Of a stretch of DNA of 64,000 nt, positions 38,201-49,002 are shown one piece after another; positions within the stretch are counted from its first letter, which is position 1; each line of letters opens with the position of its first letter. Where the stretch lies: assembly GCA_021234535.1 (NCBI GenBank), contig CM037833.1, forward strand, positions 27,614,878 through 27,678,877. Direction: 5' to 3'. Made by a program: the position numbers and the translations under genes. The DNA comes from Stichopus chloronotus (taxonomy: Eukaryota; Echinodermata; Holothuroidea; Aspidochirotida; Stichopodidae). The notes under the pieces were generated by a model. The model saw only the letters and a list, made by a program, of their open reading frames with translations. It did not search any database and had not been told where the DNA came from.

Positions 38201-41200
38201 ACAAAGCCCAGCAATCAATATGTATAATAAGTACTGTGCAAGACAGAATGTTGCAAATGGCTTAATTTTTCACAAGCTCTAGGGTGAGGTTTGAACGTTG
38301 TTCTCGTTATAGGTTTGACATCTATCTGAATCACTGTGGAAAACAGAAGTTAATCCAACCGTTCGATTTCATTCAGATTACCTGACAATATTCAGCGAGC
38401 GAGAACTGCGCGTTATATAATTCCAAAATTCCCATTCCAATTGAGTTACACGTTTTCATGAGAACGAAGTTCGCATAACAGAAATTAACAGAGATTTCGT
38501 TGTCTCTATAATGGAAATATGACAATTTGTCACAAAAAACATCATTAGATTCTCATGGCGCCCTTGCGTCATCCTATATATATTTTTTACATAGACACTA
38601 CCAGCAACATAGTATTTTTTTGCATACCCCTTGCGTATTTAGCTCATGGACATAAAAATCTCATAGAAATCTTCTTAAAAAATCTGCCCAGCAAATACCA
38701 CGCATTTGGTGATTTAGTTGCACCGCTACCACAACTTCCTGACTTCTTCTTGATTTTAAATAACCCAGATATTGTATTAATTCACACGATCTGCAGTAGC
38801 GTGAAAACATTCTATCAAGTTGACATGTATGTGATGTTCATCGACTTAGTTTTTAATTTCTCGTGGACCCCCGTTTCTTTTTCAAAGATATATTGTGTCC
38901 ATTGTGTTTATCTAACTTCCTCTATCTCTTTGGATGACATAAAATGAAATACCAATGTACAGTTTAATCATTTTATGGGCAATATTGTTAGTTACGGGAT
39001 TTCAACATTCATGATATTTTTGCATAATTCTAAGACCTAAGAAGGTATTTTCGGAGTCAGACTAGACCCTTGCATTGGTCATGATCTGATCGTTTTGACG
39101 GCCGTTGATCGTTTGATCGTTTTATGATAACGTTGAGTAACACGTTAGTTTGGGCCAGGGCGTATACTCACCAATACCATAACGGGAAGCCTTTCTCCTC
39201 CCTCTAACATCTTATGTACTTACTCTGGTCAATCTAAGATTTCATTAACCCAAAAGGAACTGATTAAAAGTAAAAATGTAGAAGAACAACAGATCTCTGG
39301 GGAAGAAAATCTTACCAGCTTCAGTCGGTGGTTCCAATGATTCTGTAAAGACAAAATACAAAAACCGTCACGGTTATAAAACAATAATGGCAACAACGTT
39401 TTTTTTTTTTTTTTTTTTTTTTTTCACCATGTACTGAATTAGTTGATGATTCCTTCATTGGTTGTATTCATGATCTTCTGCTCCTGAAGTTAATAGTTAA
39501 CTTAAATTTTGTTCTTTAGTACTGGAGAACTTGTTTCCTTGTTTGGTGATAACATGGATGTGGTTTTTCAGCTATCGTCCTAAAGCGAACAATTTCCAAG
39601 AAAATCAAGTGGCTTTATTCACCTGTGCAAGACGTTTTGTTAATGATTATTCCCTGTTCACAAGCTGCCATATCCATCCAACATCTGCTGGTGTAGACTT
39701 GCCCATCGTCAGCACAAACCATCTCCCCATCTTCGGTACAGTTTGTCTGGCAGACACAAGACGGCTGACCATCAAGGATCTCACATCTTTGTCCCTGGCC
39801 ATCGCATGGGTAATCCTCACATCGATTTACTGTAAAAGGAGACATTTTGTAAAAATGTGAATTTTTAATGCTTGCAAATATTTCAAATATTTTCAATTGT
39901 TATTCAAACTTTGGATAAGGTACAGAAAAGGAAAGTAATTAGGATTCATTCTGCATGGAAAATAAGTATAGTCGTAATCTGGTGACAGATAGTAAGATAT
40001 AACCATCAATAAAGAACCTAAACTTATCGTGACACGAAAATCTTCGGGATTTCCGTGACATCATATGATAGACATATTATATATAAAATAATGGTATTGG
40101 AAACGACACTTGTTTATTCTATCTTTAACTGAGGATTTAACGACTAGCCTCAATTGGATCTGGTAGTTAAGACTACGAGAATTCATCAGCAATAGCTTTC
40201 TTGTCTGCATATGTCTAGATCTCTTAAATTATTTTGTTACGATGTACTTTGAAGCAAAGTATGACGCTGTATTTTTTTTTTTTTTTTGTATTATTCAGTG
40301 TCCGTAATTTATGCTTTACCGTGCTGATTAGGTAACTGACAGTGAGTTCCCCCACATCCACTTTGGCAACACTTTTGGACTCCATCGCAATCTATGTCAA
40401 GGAAACATTCTTTCTCGCATACATCATCAACGAATGACGAAACCATATCATTCGTGGGACAGTCACCATCTTTCTCAATGAATACCTCTGTGGAGAAAAC
40501 AAAAATATATACATATTATGTTGAGACAGACGGTGGGTTTTTTTTCCTCACAAAAAAACCCGATAGAAACAAACTGGAGTAATCGACAAATTTTGATGAC
40601 AAGATACATAAATGTGTCTGCGATTCCTTTTAACAGAAGCATTGCTTTGATCGGCTAGTGGAAATAAAGTAGAGTGGACTGTCGTAGGACACAGTTCCAT
40701 GTAGTCGCTTTTGTCAATGATAGTCTTATATAATCATTCTTTTTTTATGTGGGACTAATCAAATGAAAATTGATTTTTTTTTTATTTAAATATCACTCTA
40801 ACCATTGCAAATGATAACGTTCCACAGAAAGGAAAGATCTCCATACATCCATAACACTTAAAAGCAAATATCCTATACATCTTGATAAATCCAAGAATGA
40901 AAACTTCACGTCGCGAGAAAGCTATGTTATGCAAGAAATAATGAAAAATGAAAAAAAGAGCCAATGAAAACATCTAGGGAGGGGAAGTATTAAAGGAGTG
41001 ATACGAAGGGAATAACAATTTGTGCAGATGCAGATTTAAGGCAAGTATACGGGTTGGAAACTTTCATATTCTGTCAAATAAGTTGTAGCCACTACAAAAA
41101 AGTAATAAGTGCAATTTTGCACCCATAATATTCATATTTATTCCCATTGATGTTTCATTTCAGAAACCAGTGGTTAGTTGCAAGGCTTTCTTGAAGAGTC

Positions 41201-44200
41201 TGAATTTTGGAAGGATAACAAAAATGTTGAGATAATCTTTATATTTAAATATGTGAAAGGTTAATGCAGAGTTTAAAATTTTGTAACAGGTGATATTTTC
41301 CCCTCCTTTCGCTTCCCTGAATCATTGATTAAGGATAAATAGATGACCATGCGGTTGTCATTGCAACTCATATTCAATATATATGAATGTAGGAAGCAAG
41401 AAACCATTTCAACCATGGCCTAGACCCAAACCGATGATTGTCTACCAGTATTGTATATAGTTTCTTCAAAGTTTAATTTATTAAAGTCTGTCGAAATTAA
41501 GGCTAACGATCCAAGAAATCGTTTATACACATGTGTTCCCCTTTTTTTTTCTTTCTTTGGCTTTCAAAATTTTCTCTCTCTCTCTCTTTTCTTTGGTCAA
41601 TTTAAAGAAACTAAATGTCGAATGATTAAAAAAGCCAAGCATTTGATTGCTATGTTGTAATTTTTGTGTGGGTTAAGTATGCGTTACGTAAAATTGAAAG
41701 AAACTGAAATGAAGTTCTTAAATTTTCTTTTTATGCTTTCATGCGTCCACGCTTTGTGTTGTTCATGTGAAGTTATCTTTCATATTGCATATATCTTGCA
41801 TATTGCATCTTTCATATTGTTTCTTGTTTTTGTTAGTATAGATAGAGGACCTCGGACTTGAATTTGCAGGTTTCGACAATAAAATCATTGTGAAATTATC
41901 AGATGAAAATGGTCGATTTCAATCATTAGTAGAAAGCAGTACATCTGACAGAGCCGTTCTTGCAAACATCGAGAAAGTTGCATTTTTGTTAAGACTATGA
42001 CTGCCTACATCCAACTTCATCCTAGCGTAACGTAGCAGAGAAAATAATATTATTGTTTGGCTAGAGCAACGACAGGGATCATATAAAAAAGATAGCAATT
42101 CAGATCAAGACGGCACCGTTCATCTTATGGCCGGTTGTCGAAATCTGACTAATTTCAACTGAACTTTCCGCCATTGACGTTATACCCTGACATCTTTGCA
42201 ATTTGTTGTTGCTCGTGATGGGTATATTTAAGTTGTGCCCACTCTCTCCTGGTACTGTGTATTTGTATAAATTTGACATAAACTGTGTATATCCATATCA
42301 CATTTTTCGTGGAATCGATACTAAAGTACACGTGGCAGTCATTGGTCTATAATCTTTGATTAGTAATACCTTATCAGTAATCAAAGCCAGTGAGTTCGTT
42401 ACAAGATTCCTTAACATCTACCGATGTTGTTTTGGGATCTTTTTCTAATGGTATTTGCCAATGCACTGGATTCGCTTAATGACAAGCATACGGCCACTCG
42501 GTCACAAGCTAAACAAGCCTAAAAGCCACAAATCCATCACAGATTTGAGGTTACTTCCGTTAGTCTTCTTTATCATCGATTCCTTTCGAAAATATAGCCT
42601 TTTCCGTATGAGAGTATTAACACGTGAAGGTAACTTTGACCCCATAGACGCTCACCCAGTATCGTTAGCGGCAAGCTGTCTGAATGGAACAGGTCAATAT
42701 GACCGCTTGTAGATCTTCCAGTTCACCTTTCATCTGTTTTTTTTTTTTTTTAATCAGATGGCTCTATTCCAAAGATTAAGTAGGACACACTCTTTTGTAT
42801 TCAAGTATTTAAAGCCGAATAGGCCATTCACATTACGCGTACTTTCACTCCCAAGAAAAGAAGAATCTTGACCAGCAAAGGGCTCCCCCTGGAGGAAATA
42901 AAGTTTCTTACAGAAACCTTTATTTGTTCAGGAACTCATGCAAATTGTTCTCGAAGAAAAATATGGGTTTTCCCTGCATGATAATTACAAAACCATGCTT
43001 TTCATATTGTTGAAACATTTTAATGGAACAACTTTCATGCGTTTGTTGAACAGTTTCTTTTTTTTTTAAATATTTATATTACATTAATCAATATTAATGC
43101 TTCAATATGTTTTAATGCATGACCGTTCTTGAAAACCAAGGTTCTCAATTTATTCTTGTGACACACATCACAAATAACAGTTCTATCGTCCTTTTCTTTC
43201 TTATACTTTAAGATACGTGGATGCGTAGGACACGGACTGAACTGCCCAAAAAAGAGTAATGTTCAGTGCTAACAGTGAGAAGTAAATATGGAGTACTTTA
43301 TTTATTTTTTTTTTTTTTGGGGGGGGGGATATAAGGGATCTTTAATCTACTAACTGCAACATTGTAACTTGAAAAGGAAAGTACTGATCTTTAAAATTAT
43401 TTCTGAGTTAAATATGCCAGATATTTATTGAAACAAACAAGCCTTCAGGTAATTGGAGTTTACTCTTTGGCTTATGCAAAGTTTTCCTGTCAATGAACCT
43501 GCATAATGTTTTAATTAAGCTATTTGATATGAATATACGGCACTTTTGTGGAACAAAGCCATGCATTTAGTAATTAGTGATCTTTTCCTCACAATCTTGT
43601 CACGTACAGGTCTTTTCTGCTGTACGAATCCTTTTGCAACTTGTCAGTATTTTTCTTGCAGCTAGTCGCCGAACGAAAGAAATGCGACCACGTGACCATC
43701 ATTAAACGCGACCAAGCACAACAACGGACATTCTGCTCATGTCAATTGACTATTGATGGCACTGTAAAGTTGATTCTGAAGGACAGTAAGAAGCATTTTT
43801 ATCTTGTTCAATTTCAGAGACTATAAAAAATTGAAATAAGTTACTGGCAGAAAATGACGACCAATGTGGATGAAATACGTTAATAGTTAATGCTACCAGC
43901 CTTTTTTGGCACTGTTAATAAAATCTGTAAATTTGCAGAAAATAAAACAGAGAAATAAATTAACTGGAAATCATAAATGGAAATAGTTGCCAGAACAATT
44001 CTGTATTCCTTGTATATTTTTTAATTTTATTTTCTCTAAATATACAGACATTTTTTAACAGTGCGTGTTCATCCAAGAATGAGAACAAACAACATCCAAA
44101 TATGTGATTCATAGCTATCGACATACAATATTCGAAGCCCAGGTGATGCAGATGTTCTTCTCGTATGATGAGTGTAACTTTAAGGACTCGCATGGTAAAA

Positions 44201-47200
44201 TAGAAGTCCACAGAATCATTCTTGTAGCTTCACCTTATGTCCAGATTGCAATTTTGAGAGGCGAGCAATGTCCTAGTACGTGAACTCGGCACCTGTTCAG
44301 GTTTCGATGCCTGGTAAAGCCATCAGGAGGTACGCTTCGTTAACATAGTCAGGTCTCATTCTTCCCTTTTGTTTAAATATATCAGTAAGTGAACACGTCA
44401 AGTATTTCCGGACTCTTGCCAATTATTCAAGTAACCAAGAGTTGTGTGTACCGAACGAAAAAGAAGTTGACATTTTAGGTTATGGTTTGGAAGTAAAGCT
44501 AAACTACAAGCGTTAAATAACCCGTTCGCCCGTATAGTCTGTGTCGATTGCAATATTTGCTTGATGAATAGTGTAATCGTTGCAACTTTGGTCGGATGTG
44601 TCAGCCAAACGTTTAACTGATGATCTCATTTAAGATTAAGCTATTCTTGCTTTGAACAGTTTTGCAGACTTCAGTTGGACGAAGTGAGAAAGATTTAAAC
44701 TTTTTTATTTATCATTATTTTTTTTTCTTTTTTGAAAAACACAACTTACATTTGTGACAGTCAACTTGACAGGTTGTAACACTAAAAATTTGCAGGATCA
44801 CGTCAGAGAAAATGAGAATAAGAATGAGGGGAAGAGGGCGCCAAATGCATACGTATAGCATTACGATATTAGAAGAAAAGCATTGCAATGCGCCGGCAAA
44901 TTTCTTTTAGTCAAATGTACTTTTTTTGCCTTTTTTGTACAACAAGCATTCTCATTACATTACTTATACAGTGACACTCAGTTTGCGGAACTGTGGCAAT
45001 GTTTTTATAATAATTTGAGGAAATAGTCAGACTAGACATTACATTTCACTGCTAGTGTCATATTCACACTATCGTTGCAAACGGTAACTGCACATGGATG
45101 ATTTACAGAGGTGAGAAAATAAATTATTGGATGCCGACAACAATCGTGTGCGCAAGACGTTTTTAATCACAAAGAAATCTTCTAAATAAATCATATATTA
45201 ACAAACAATCAAATGCATAGAGTCCTTGTCCAATTGTCCTTGACTTTTGATGTGCGTTTAATTGACCTTCATATGATAAGAATTAGTAGAACGGTCACTT
45301 ACCTTCACGTTGCACTTTCAAGGGATAATCTAGTTAAGTTAAAACTCTTTGTAAATAAAAAAAAAAAAAAAAGACACACTAAAACAATCATTTTTGCAGA
45401 TAGTGTTTCTAACTCTCCCAATTGACATTATCGTATTCCTGGAAGGGTTGACAATAAAATTACTTAACACAGCGAGTAAAATAGAATATAAAACAAAAGA
45501 ACCAAAGCAATCACAAAGAAAAGCACAGTACATATATAGTTTATCCTATGAACAGGTTAGTAAATGATAAAGCAGTTTATACACAACGTATGAATACACA
45601 AGTTGATTTTTGCTAACTCATATCTAGTGCATTACTAAACTTCCAGATGGGCGTGTCGAATCGAATACATGAACTTTAAATATTACGCCATCTCAACTAA
45701 ATAAAGAAAACATTGAGTCATCTTTATATTTTCGACAAATAATTGGTGTTCCCTTTTCCAATTGTTAATGATGAATTAGTGTTTGTCATTTGCCTCTTTG
45801 ATTTCCGATATCAGATTTACTAAATTCTTTACAATTTGTATGAAATAACCAATTTTGGTAGTTTACTTGACCTACCTATCTTAGTAAGTATACAATGTTA
45901 TCATACCAAAGTCGATTGTAAGAAGTGCTGAAAGAAAAAACGAAAGCCACACACTGACTCAAACACTTAAGTACAAGAGAAGGTGATGGTCCGGAAATTT
46001 TCAGAGGGAGTTTATTTATCAGGATCTGCTTAATGTCGAATGAAAATATCTCTTTTATTTTCGTGTAGTTACTTTTAAAGGGATCTATGAAAACACACCT
46101 CAATGTGATTTTCATGATTTTCATTTCTTACCAGTAAATATATGTATTGATTGCATTCATCAAGGATACTTACCAAAAAAAAAAGAAAGACTCTCGTGAA
46201 ATACATATAACAAGTACATTTGAAAAACAAAATGTACCTTTTATATTAGTTTAGTGCGAATATGCGATCACCGCAGACTATCCTACGTTATTTTATCTTC
46301 TTATTAAAACATTTTACAAAAAATATAACACAAAGGAACACGCATGTAACAATAATATCAACCCGACTGTTTACTTCATTAAAAAAAACACGAAGGGATG
46401 CCCTCTTTAAGACAAATCCCCACGACAATTCCCAACCCAGAGAAATCCTCCTGCCACAAATTCCCCATGATCATTCCTGGGGGGGGGGGAAGAGTTTGAA
46501 TTAAGGAAAGGGTTGGAAAAATTGTTAGGGGAATTCTCCGGGGGAATGTCCGGATACGTTATGAGAAACAGAGGCCACCGTTCTGCTTAGTTAGTGTGAT
46601 AAGGAAAGGAATGTCAGTTCTCTGGAATGGAAACCCAAATGAGACTAAGGCTCAAATCAACAGGATACAGATTGCCAAAGAGGAAATGCAGATGCAAGAG
46701 TTAAATGTAGTTATTTTTATTTATCTGATTTTGTTATGGAACGTGTGTCATTGGGGAACTAAAGGTGATTGAATTGGTCAGTGATTGCGTATTTAAGTCA
46801 TCACTGCATTTCCAAAGTCATGAATTAGGCGATTAATATGAATGTTATTGTAGAAAAGTTGTTTTGATATCAAAGTATACATATTTGTTTCAAATTTTCT
46901 CTCTAGTTGTCATATTCCCATTTTATGCACGTAACTGAACAAATTCGATTGCCTCCAATCTCCCCACACTCCCGAAAGAGCAATTCTGATTTCGGCTTGA
47001 CAAATTAAATGGTAACGATACCAACGACCTTGAATAGGAAAAAGTAAACATGGTCTCTGCGACTGTAGGTCAGTACCAAGATTTGCACGAAAAAAAAAAC
47101 AAAAAAAAACAAAACTGGTATGCCAGTCTTAACATATATTAAGAATCTTCATAACAACATGGAAAGAAACTGAACTCTTAAGTGAAAGCAATAACTACAT

Positions 47201-49002
47201 TCGATATTTCCAACACTAACATTGAGGTCACCATGGATCATCGATACCTTAGAATATCCAAACCATGTTGACTTCCGTGGTTCTTTCCGTTAGGTTCTCC
47301 AATACCAACTTCTGCGGAACAATACAAGTCTCACCTTCGACCTTAAGAATACGTCTGCATCAGATAGATAGTAAACCTACCCAGATTTCCGATTTCTCGA
47401 TTGACATTTCTTAAGGTCGACTAAGCTCTACAGAAATTTGGACTTACTCCATATTTTAACTTTATATAAAAAGTTTGATTTCTTAGATTGACCTTTATCT
47501 TATCTTCGTTTAGATCACAGATCGTAGAGTTGAAACATTTCCATTTTGCAGTCATGAAATTATTTTAAAGGGATATGGCAAGGATAGAAACTGCAAAGGA
47601 GAACTTGCATGATTTACACTGTTAAAAATGTAAATTGTAAAACGTAAATTTACAGAAAATAAAATAAAGAAATAGAAAAGGAATACAGAAATGTTCTGGT
47701 AATTGGTTTCCAGCCAATTTCTGCAATTCGTTTTTATTTCTTTGTTTTATTTTCTGTAAATTTACAAACATTTTTTACAGTGTATAGTCTGTAAATTCAC
47801 ATGTACTTTAATGAATAGGCTACTCTGATTCTGAAGTGAGATGAAATCTCATTTATTATATTCCCAAAAGTAATACTGATATCTATGTTGCTTTAAAACG
47901 GTGTTTTCTTTAGGTAGTAGTGTGGTAATCAGTTTATTTGGCTTTTTTTTTTAGTTATATACATTTTTCTAGACTAGCATAAAATTTGTTAGGCAATAAG
48001 ATTTTTAAGAAATAAGACTTCCTGTCAATAAGATTTTTATTTATTTTTTATGTATTTTTATTAACAAATCTCGGATTCTAATGCAAAACAGTGGGCAAAC
48101 CACAACGTTTCCAAAAAAAATTGCAACTTTAGTGAATTACAAAGAAACAATTAAGAAATAAGTTGCGCTGTAGTTTTAATAACATATATAATACAATAAG
48201 TTTAGCATTTCTTACGTTGTACCGTGCAATTTGTCTCCAGTGTTTTTATTTATATTGGATATAATAGAATAAAATAAGATATATTATCATCATTTAGATT
48301 ATTATTTTCTGTAGTTTGTTTCCGTCAATTGTCAACAATTTTCACACGTTTGTCTCCAAAGTACTGCTTGGCTCTGTGGTTTACGATGCACATTTTACTC
48401 TGGTTTCTTCTTGAAAAGAGACTAATCACAGTGAACGACTTTCATGTTGCTTTAGATTGCAGATGAGACCCTGTACTGTTTCATGAATCCCATTGCCATT
48501 CCGATAAATCTAAATAACTAAATATCTATTCTATTCTATAATTAAACGAAATCACAGTTACAAAGTTATCACAAAAATATTGGTGTTTATGTAACATTAA
48601 ATGCTTACAATAAGTTTTCTTGTAAAAGTTCGGTCAAAATCAAGACAATATGTTAAGCAACATTCCAGTGTGCAATCGTAGAGTTCCTATCTGCGTCAAA
48701 CAATAAATGCATTAAGTGTTGAGTAACCGCAACATTATTTTAAGCATCATTCGTAATGAGGTCATTTCGGAAAGTTATATTTCTTTGTAGCAAAATATTA
48801 GATAGTTCTACTTTAACAGGGGACGTAATTTTTTACAAAAAATCTTACTGCATATACATAACGATACCAGGCTATTATATTTGAGCAATTACATGTACTT
48901 ACCTGTGTCTGATGCTCTTCCTCTGAAGACAGACAAGCCAAATTCCGATTGGATTAAAATAAAGCTTAATACCACGAGGACGATATCGATTTTATTTTTC
49001 AT
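25930..49002 (-). CDS. WFIKKN-like secreted multidomain inhibitor (11 coding exons, 611 residues)
   Basis: Exons on the - strand, in order: 48903-49002, 40320-40487, 39623-39829, 39316-39342, 32155-32328, 30755-30877, 29297-29462, 28202-28482, 27582-27656, 26521-26712, 25930-26252. They sum to 1836 nt and stay in frame throughout. The protein has a signal peptide (1-24), WAP (43-83, eight Cys), follistatin/Kazal (93-157), Ig (about 168-266), Kunitz 1 (306-356), Kunitz 2 (364-414), NTR (424-545) and a polar tail to 611. This domain order is specific to WFIKKN1/2 (GASP-2/GASP-1), and those proteins have a similar length (about 550-580). Vertebrate members are secreted and bind GDF8/GDF11 and their propeptides; the Kunitz domains can inhibit serine proteases. 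Nine of ten introns are phase 1. The exception splits Kunitz 1 in phase 2. The start is the only ATG giving a signal peptide. N153 and N483 are sequons. No break or missing core cysteine is seen. Confidence 0.9.
26521..26712 (-). CDS. WFIKKN-like coding exon 10: NTR domain core
   Basis: Residues 441-504. It continues S-D-F into V-I-M-G-R-I and ends with the G-C497-N-C499 pair. N483-I-T is a glycosylation sequon. Phase 1 at both ends. Confidence 0.88.
27582..27656 (-). CDS. WFIKKN-like coding exon 9: start of the NTR domain
   Basis: Residues 416-440, with C424-E-C426-V-R-P and F-C436-R-S-D-F, the opening motif of WFIKKN-type NTR domains. The acceptor must be TTATAG at 27657-27662 to keep the frame. 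The AG four bases further on would shift it and give an early stop. Confidence 0.88.
28202..28482 (-). CDS. WFIKKN-like coding exon 8: rest of Kunitz 1 and all of Kunitz 2
   Basis: Residues 322-415. Kunitz 1 finishes with C331, Y-G-G-C339-G-G-N, C352 and C356. Kunitz 2 has all six cysteines (364, 373, 389, 397, 410, 414) with the Y-G-G-C-G-A-N-G-N-N-F motif. The residue after the second cysteine (P1) is R374 in Kunitz 2, which predicts trypsin-type inhibition. It is F316 in Kunitz 1, which suggests a chymotrypsin-type or inactive site. Confidence 0.94.
29297..29462 (-). CDS. WFIKKN-like coding exon 7: linker and start of Kunitz 1
   Basis: Residues 267-321. A Thr/Pro/Glu-rich linker is followed by C306..G-R-C315 and R-321. 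The exon ends inside the codon for W322 (phase 2), the only non-phase-1 boundary in the gene. It therefore cuts Kunitz 1 between its second and third cysteines. Confidence 0.85.
30755..30877 (-). CDS. WFIKKN-like coding exon 6: C-terminal half of the Ig domain
   Basis: Residues 226-266. It carries the classic D-A-G-N-Y-G-C motif (C248) and the terminal beta strand (HKLVV). The pair C191-C248 completes the Ig disulfide. Phase 1 at both ends. Confidence 0.9.
32018..32056. repeat. 13-bp direct repeat, three units (AAAATCACCACAT)
   Basis: Three head-to-tail copies lie in the intron just 3' of the first Ig exon of the WFIKKN-like gene. Too short to assign to an element. Confidence 0.6.
32155..32328 (-). 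CDS. WFIKKN-like coding exon 5: N-terminal half of the Ig domain
   Basis: Residues 168-225. It has the first Ig cysteine (C191, in R-I-F-C) and the core Trp (W203, in Y-A-W). The acceptor is CCCTTCAG and the donor G|GTAAAG. The second Ig cysteine is in the next exon. Confidence 0.88.
32329..39315. other. Large intron 4 of the WFIKKN-like gene
   Basis: A 7-kb intron. Plus-strand ORFs near 33.5-33.8 and 38.55-38.95 kb have no motif, splice or composition support. The only clear structure is the triplet tract at 37.5-37.7 kb and scattered poly(T). Confidence 0.5.
37530..37687. repeat. TAC triplet tract passing into an alternating TAC/TGC array
   Basis: Interrupted TAC repeats run from about 37530 to 37625. 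An almost pure CTGCTA hexamer array follows to about 37685. On the opposite strand this reads as a poly-Ser ORF, which is a by-product of the repeat. It lies inside intron 4 of the WFIKKN-like gene. Confidence 0.85.
39316..39342 (-). CDS. WFIKKN-like coding exon 4: 27-nt linker microexon
   Basis: It is flanked by TTTACAG on the acceptor side and G|GTAAGA on the donor side. It adds nine residues (ESLEPPTEA) between the Kazal and Ig domains and keeps phase 1. It could be skipped without changing the frame, so alternative use is possible. Confidence 0.7.
39623..39829 (-). CDS. WFIKKN-like coding exon 3: follistatin/Kazal domain
   Basis: Residues 90-158. An EGF-like half (C93, C98, C105, C114, C116) leads into a Kazal half (C120, C128, C139, C146, C157) with the C-A-D-D-G-Q-V-Y motif typical of follistatin domains. 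In vertebrate family members this domain contacts GDF ligands. N153-K-T is a glycosylation sequon. Phase 1 at both ends. Confidence 0.92.
40320..40487 (-). CDS. WFIKKN-like coding exon 2: WAP domain
   Basis: Residues 34-89. The eight cysteines of the four-disulfide core are at 43, 57, 61, 67, 73, 74, 78 and 83, including the diagnostic K-C-C and D-x-D-C. Both splice sites are in phase 1, so the exon is a symmetric shuffling module. Confidence 0.92.
43910..44063. mobile_element. Short inverted-repeat element (MITE-like), copy A
   Basis: The 154-bp unit starts CACTGTTAATAAAATCTG and ends with the reverse complement of CACTGTTAAAAAATGTCTG. The inverted repeats continue inward through TGTAAATTTGCAGAAAATAAA and its near-complement, about 40 bp per arm. 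No ORF. No target-site duplication is visible: left flank TTGG, right flank CGTG. It is the same family as the copy at 47617-47782. Confidence 0.7.
46390..46565. repeat. Imperfect GC-rich foldback around a poly(G) run
   Basis: The left arm (ATCCCCACGACAATTCCCAA..) and the right arm (GGGTTGGAAAAATTGTTAGGGG..) are imperfect reverse complements around a G run at 46480-46489. Contrast with the AT-rich surroundings is strong. It may be a decayed foldback element. A GGGGAATTCTCC kappaB-like string falls inside the right arm. Confidence 0.4.
47617..47782. mobile_element. Short inverted-repeat element (MITE-like), copy B
   Basis: The 166-bp unit has terminal CACTGTTAAAAATG and, inverted, CACTGTAAAAAATG. 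The repeats extend through GTAAATTTACAGAAAATAAA on both arms. It is flanked by TA on both sides, which would fit a TA target duplication of the Tc1/mariner type, although copy A lacks it. Non-coding. The internal 60 bp differ from copy A more than the ends do. Confidence 0.75.
48903..49002 (-). CDS. WFIKKN-like coding exon 1: signal peptide
   Basis: It encodes 33 residues plus one base. After K-N-K-I-D there is a hydrophobic run (IVLVVLSFILI) and a likely cleavage after G-L-S (residue 24). The donor is G|GTAAGT. The next exon follows an intron of 8.4 kb, so the link to exon 2 rests on phase and on the need for a leader, and is less certain than the others. Confidence 0.75.

Larger units (their letters stand above)
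40488..48902. other. Large intron 1 of the WFIKKN-like gene
   Basis: An 8.4-kb intron separating the signal-peptide exon from the WAP exon. It contains two copies of an inverted-repeat element, a GC-rich foldback and microsatellites (TC near 41.57 kb, poly(G) near 43.32 and 46.48 kb). No coding exon is recognised. Confidence 0.5.

Noticed and set aside
38555..38947. Plus-strand ORF of 130 codons
   Set aside because: Hydrophobic and AT-driven, inside an intron on the opposite strand, no recognisable family or splice support.
46528..46539. GGGGAATTCTCC kappaB consensus in WFIKKN-like intron 1
   Set aside because: It falls inside the GC-rich foldback, where such strings arise from composition. 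No second site or promoter feature is nearby.
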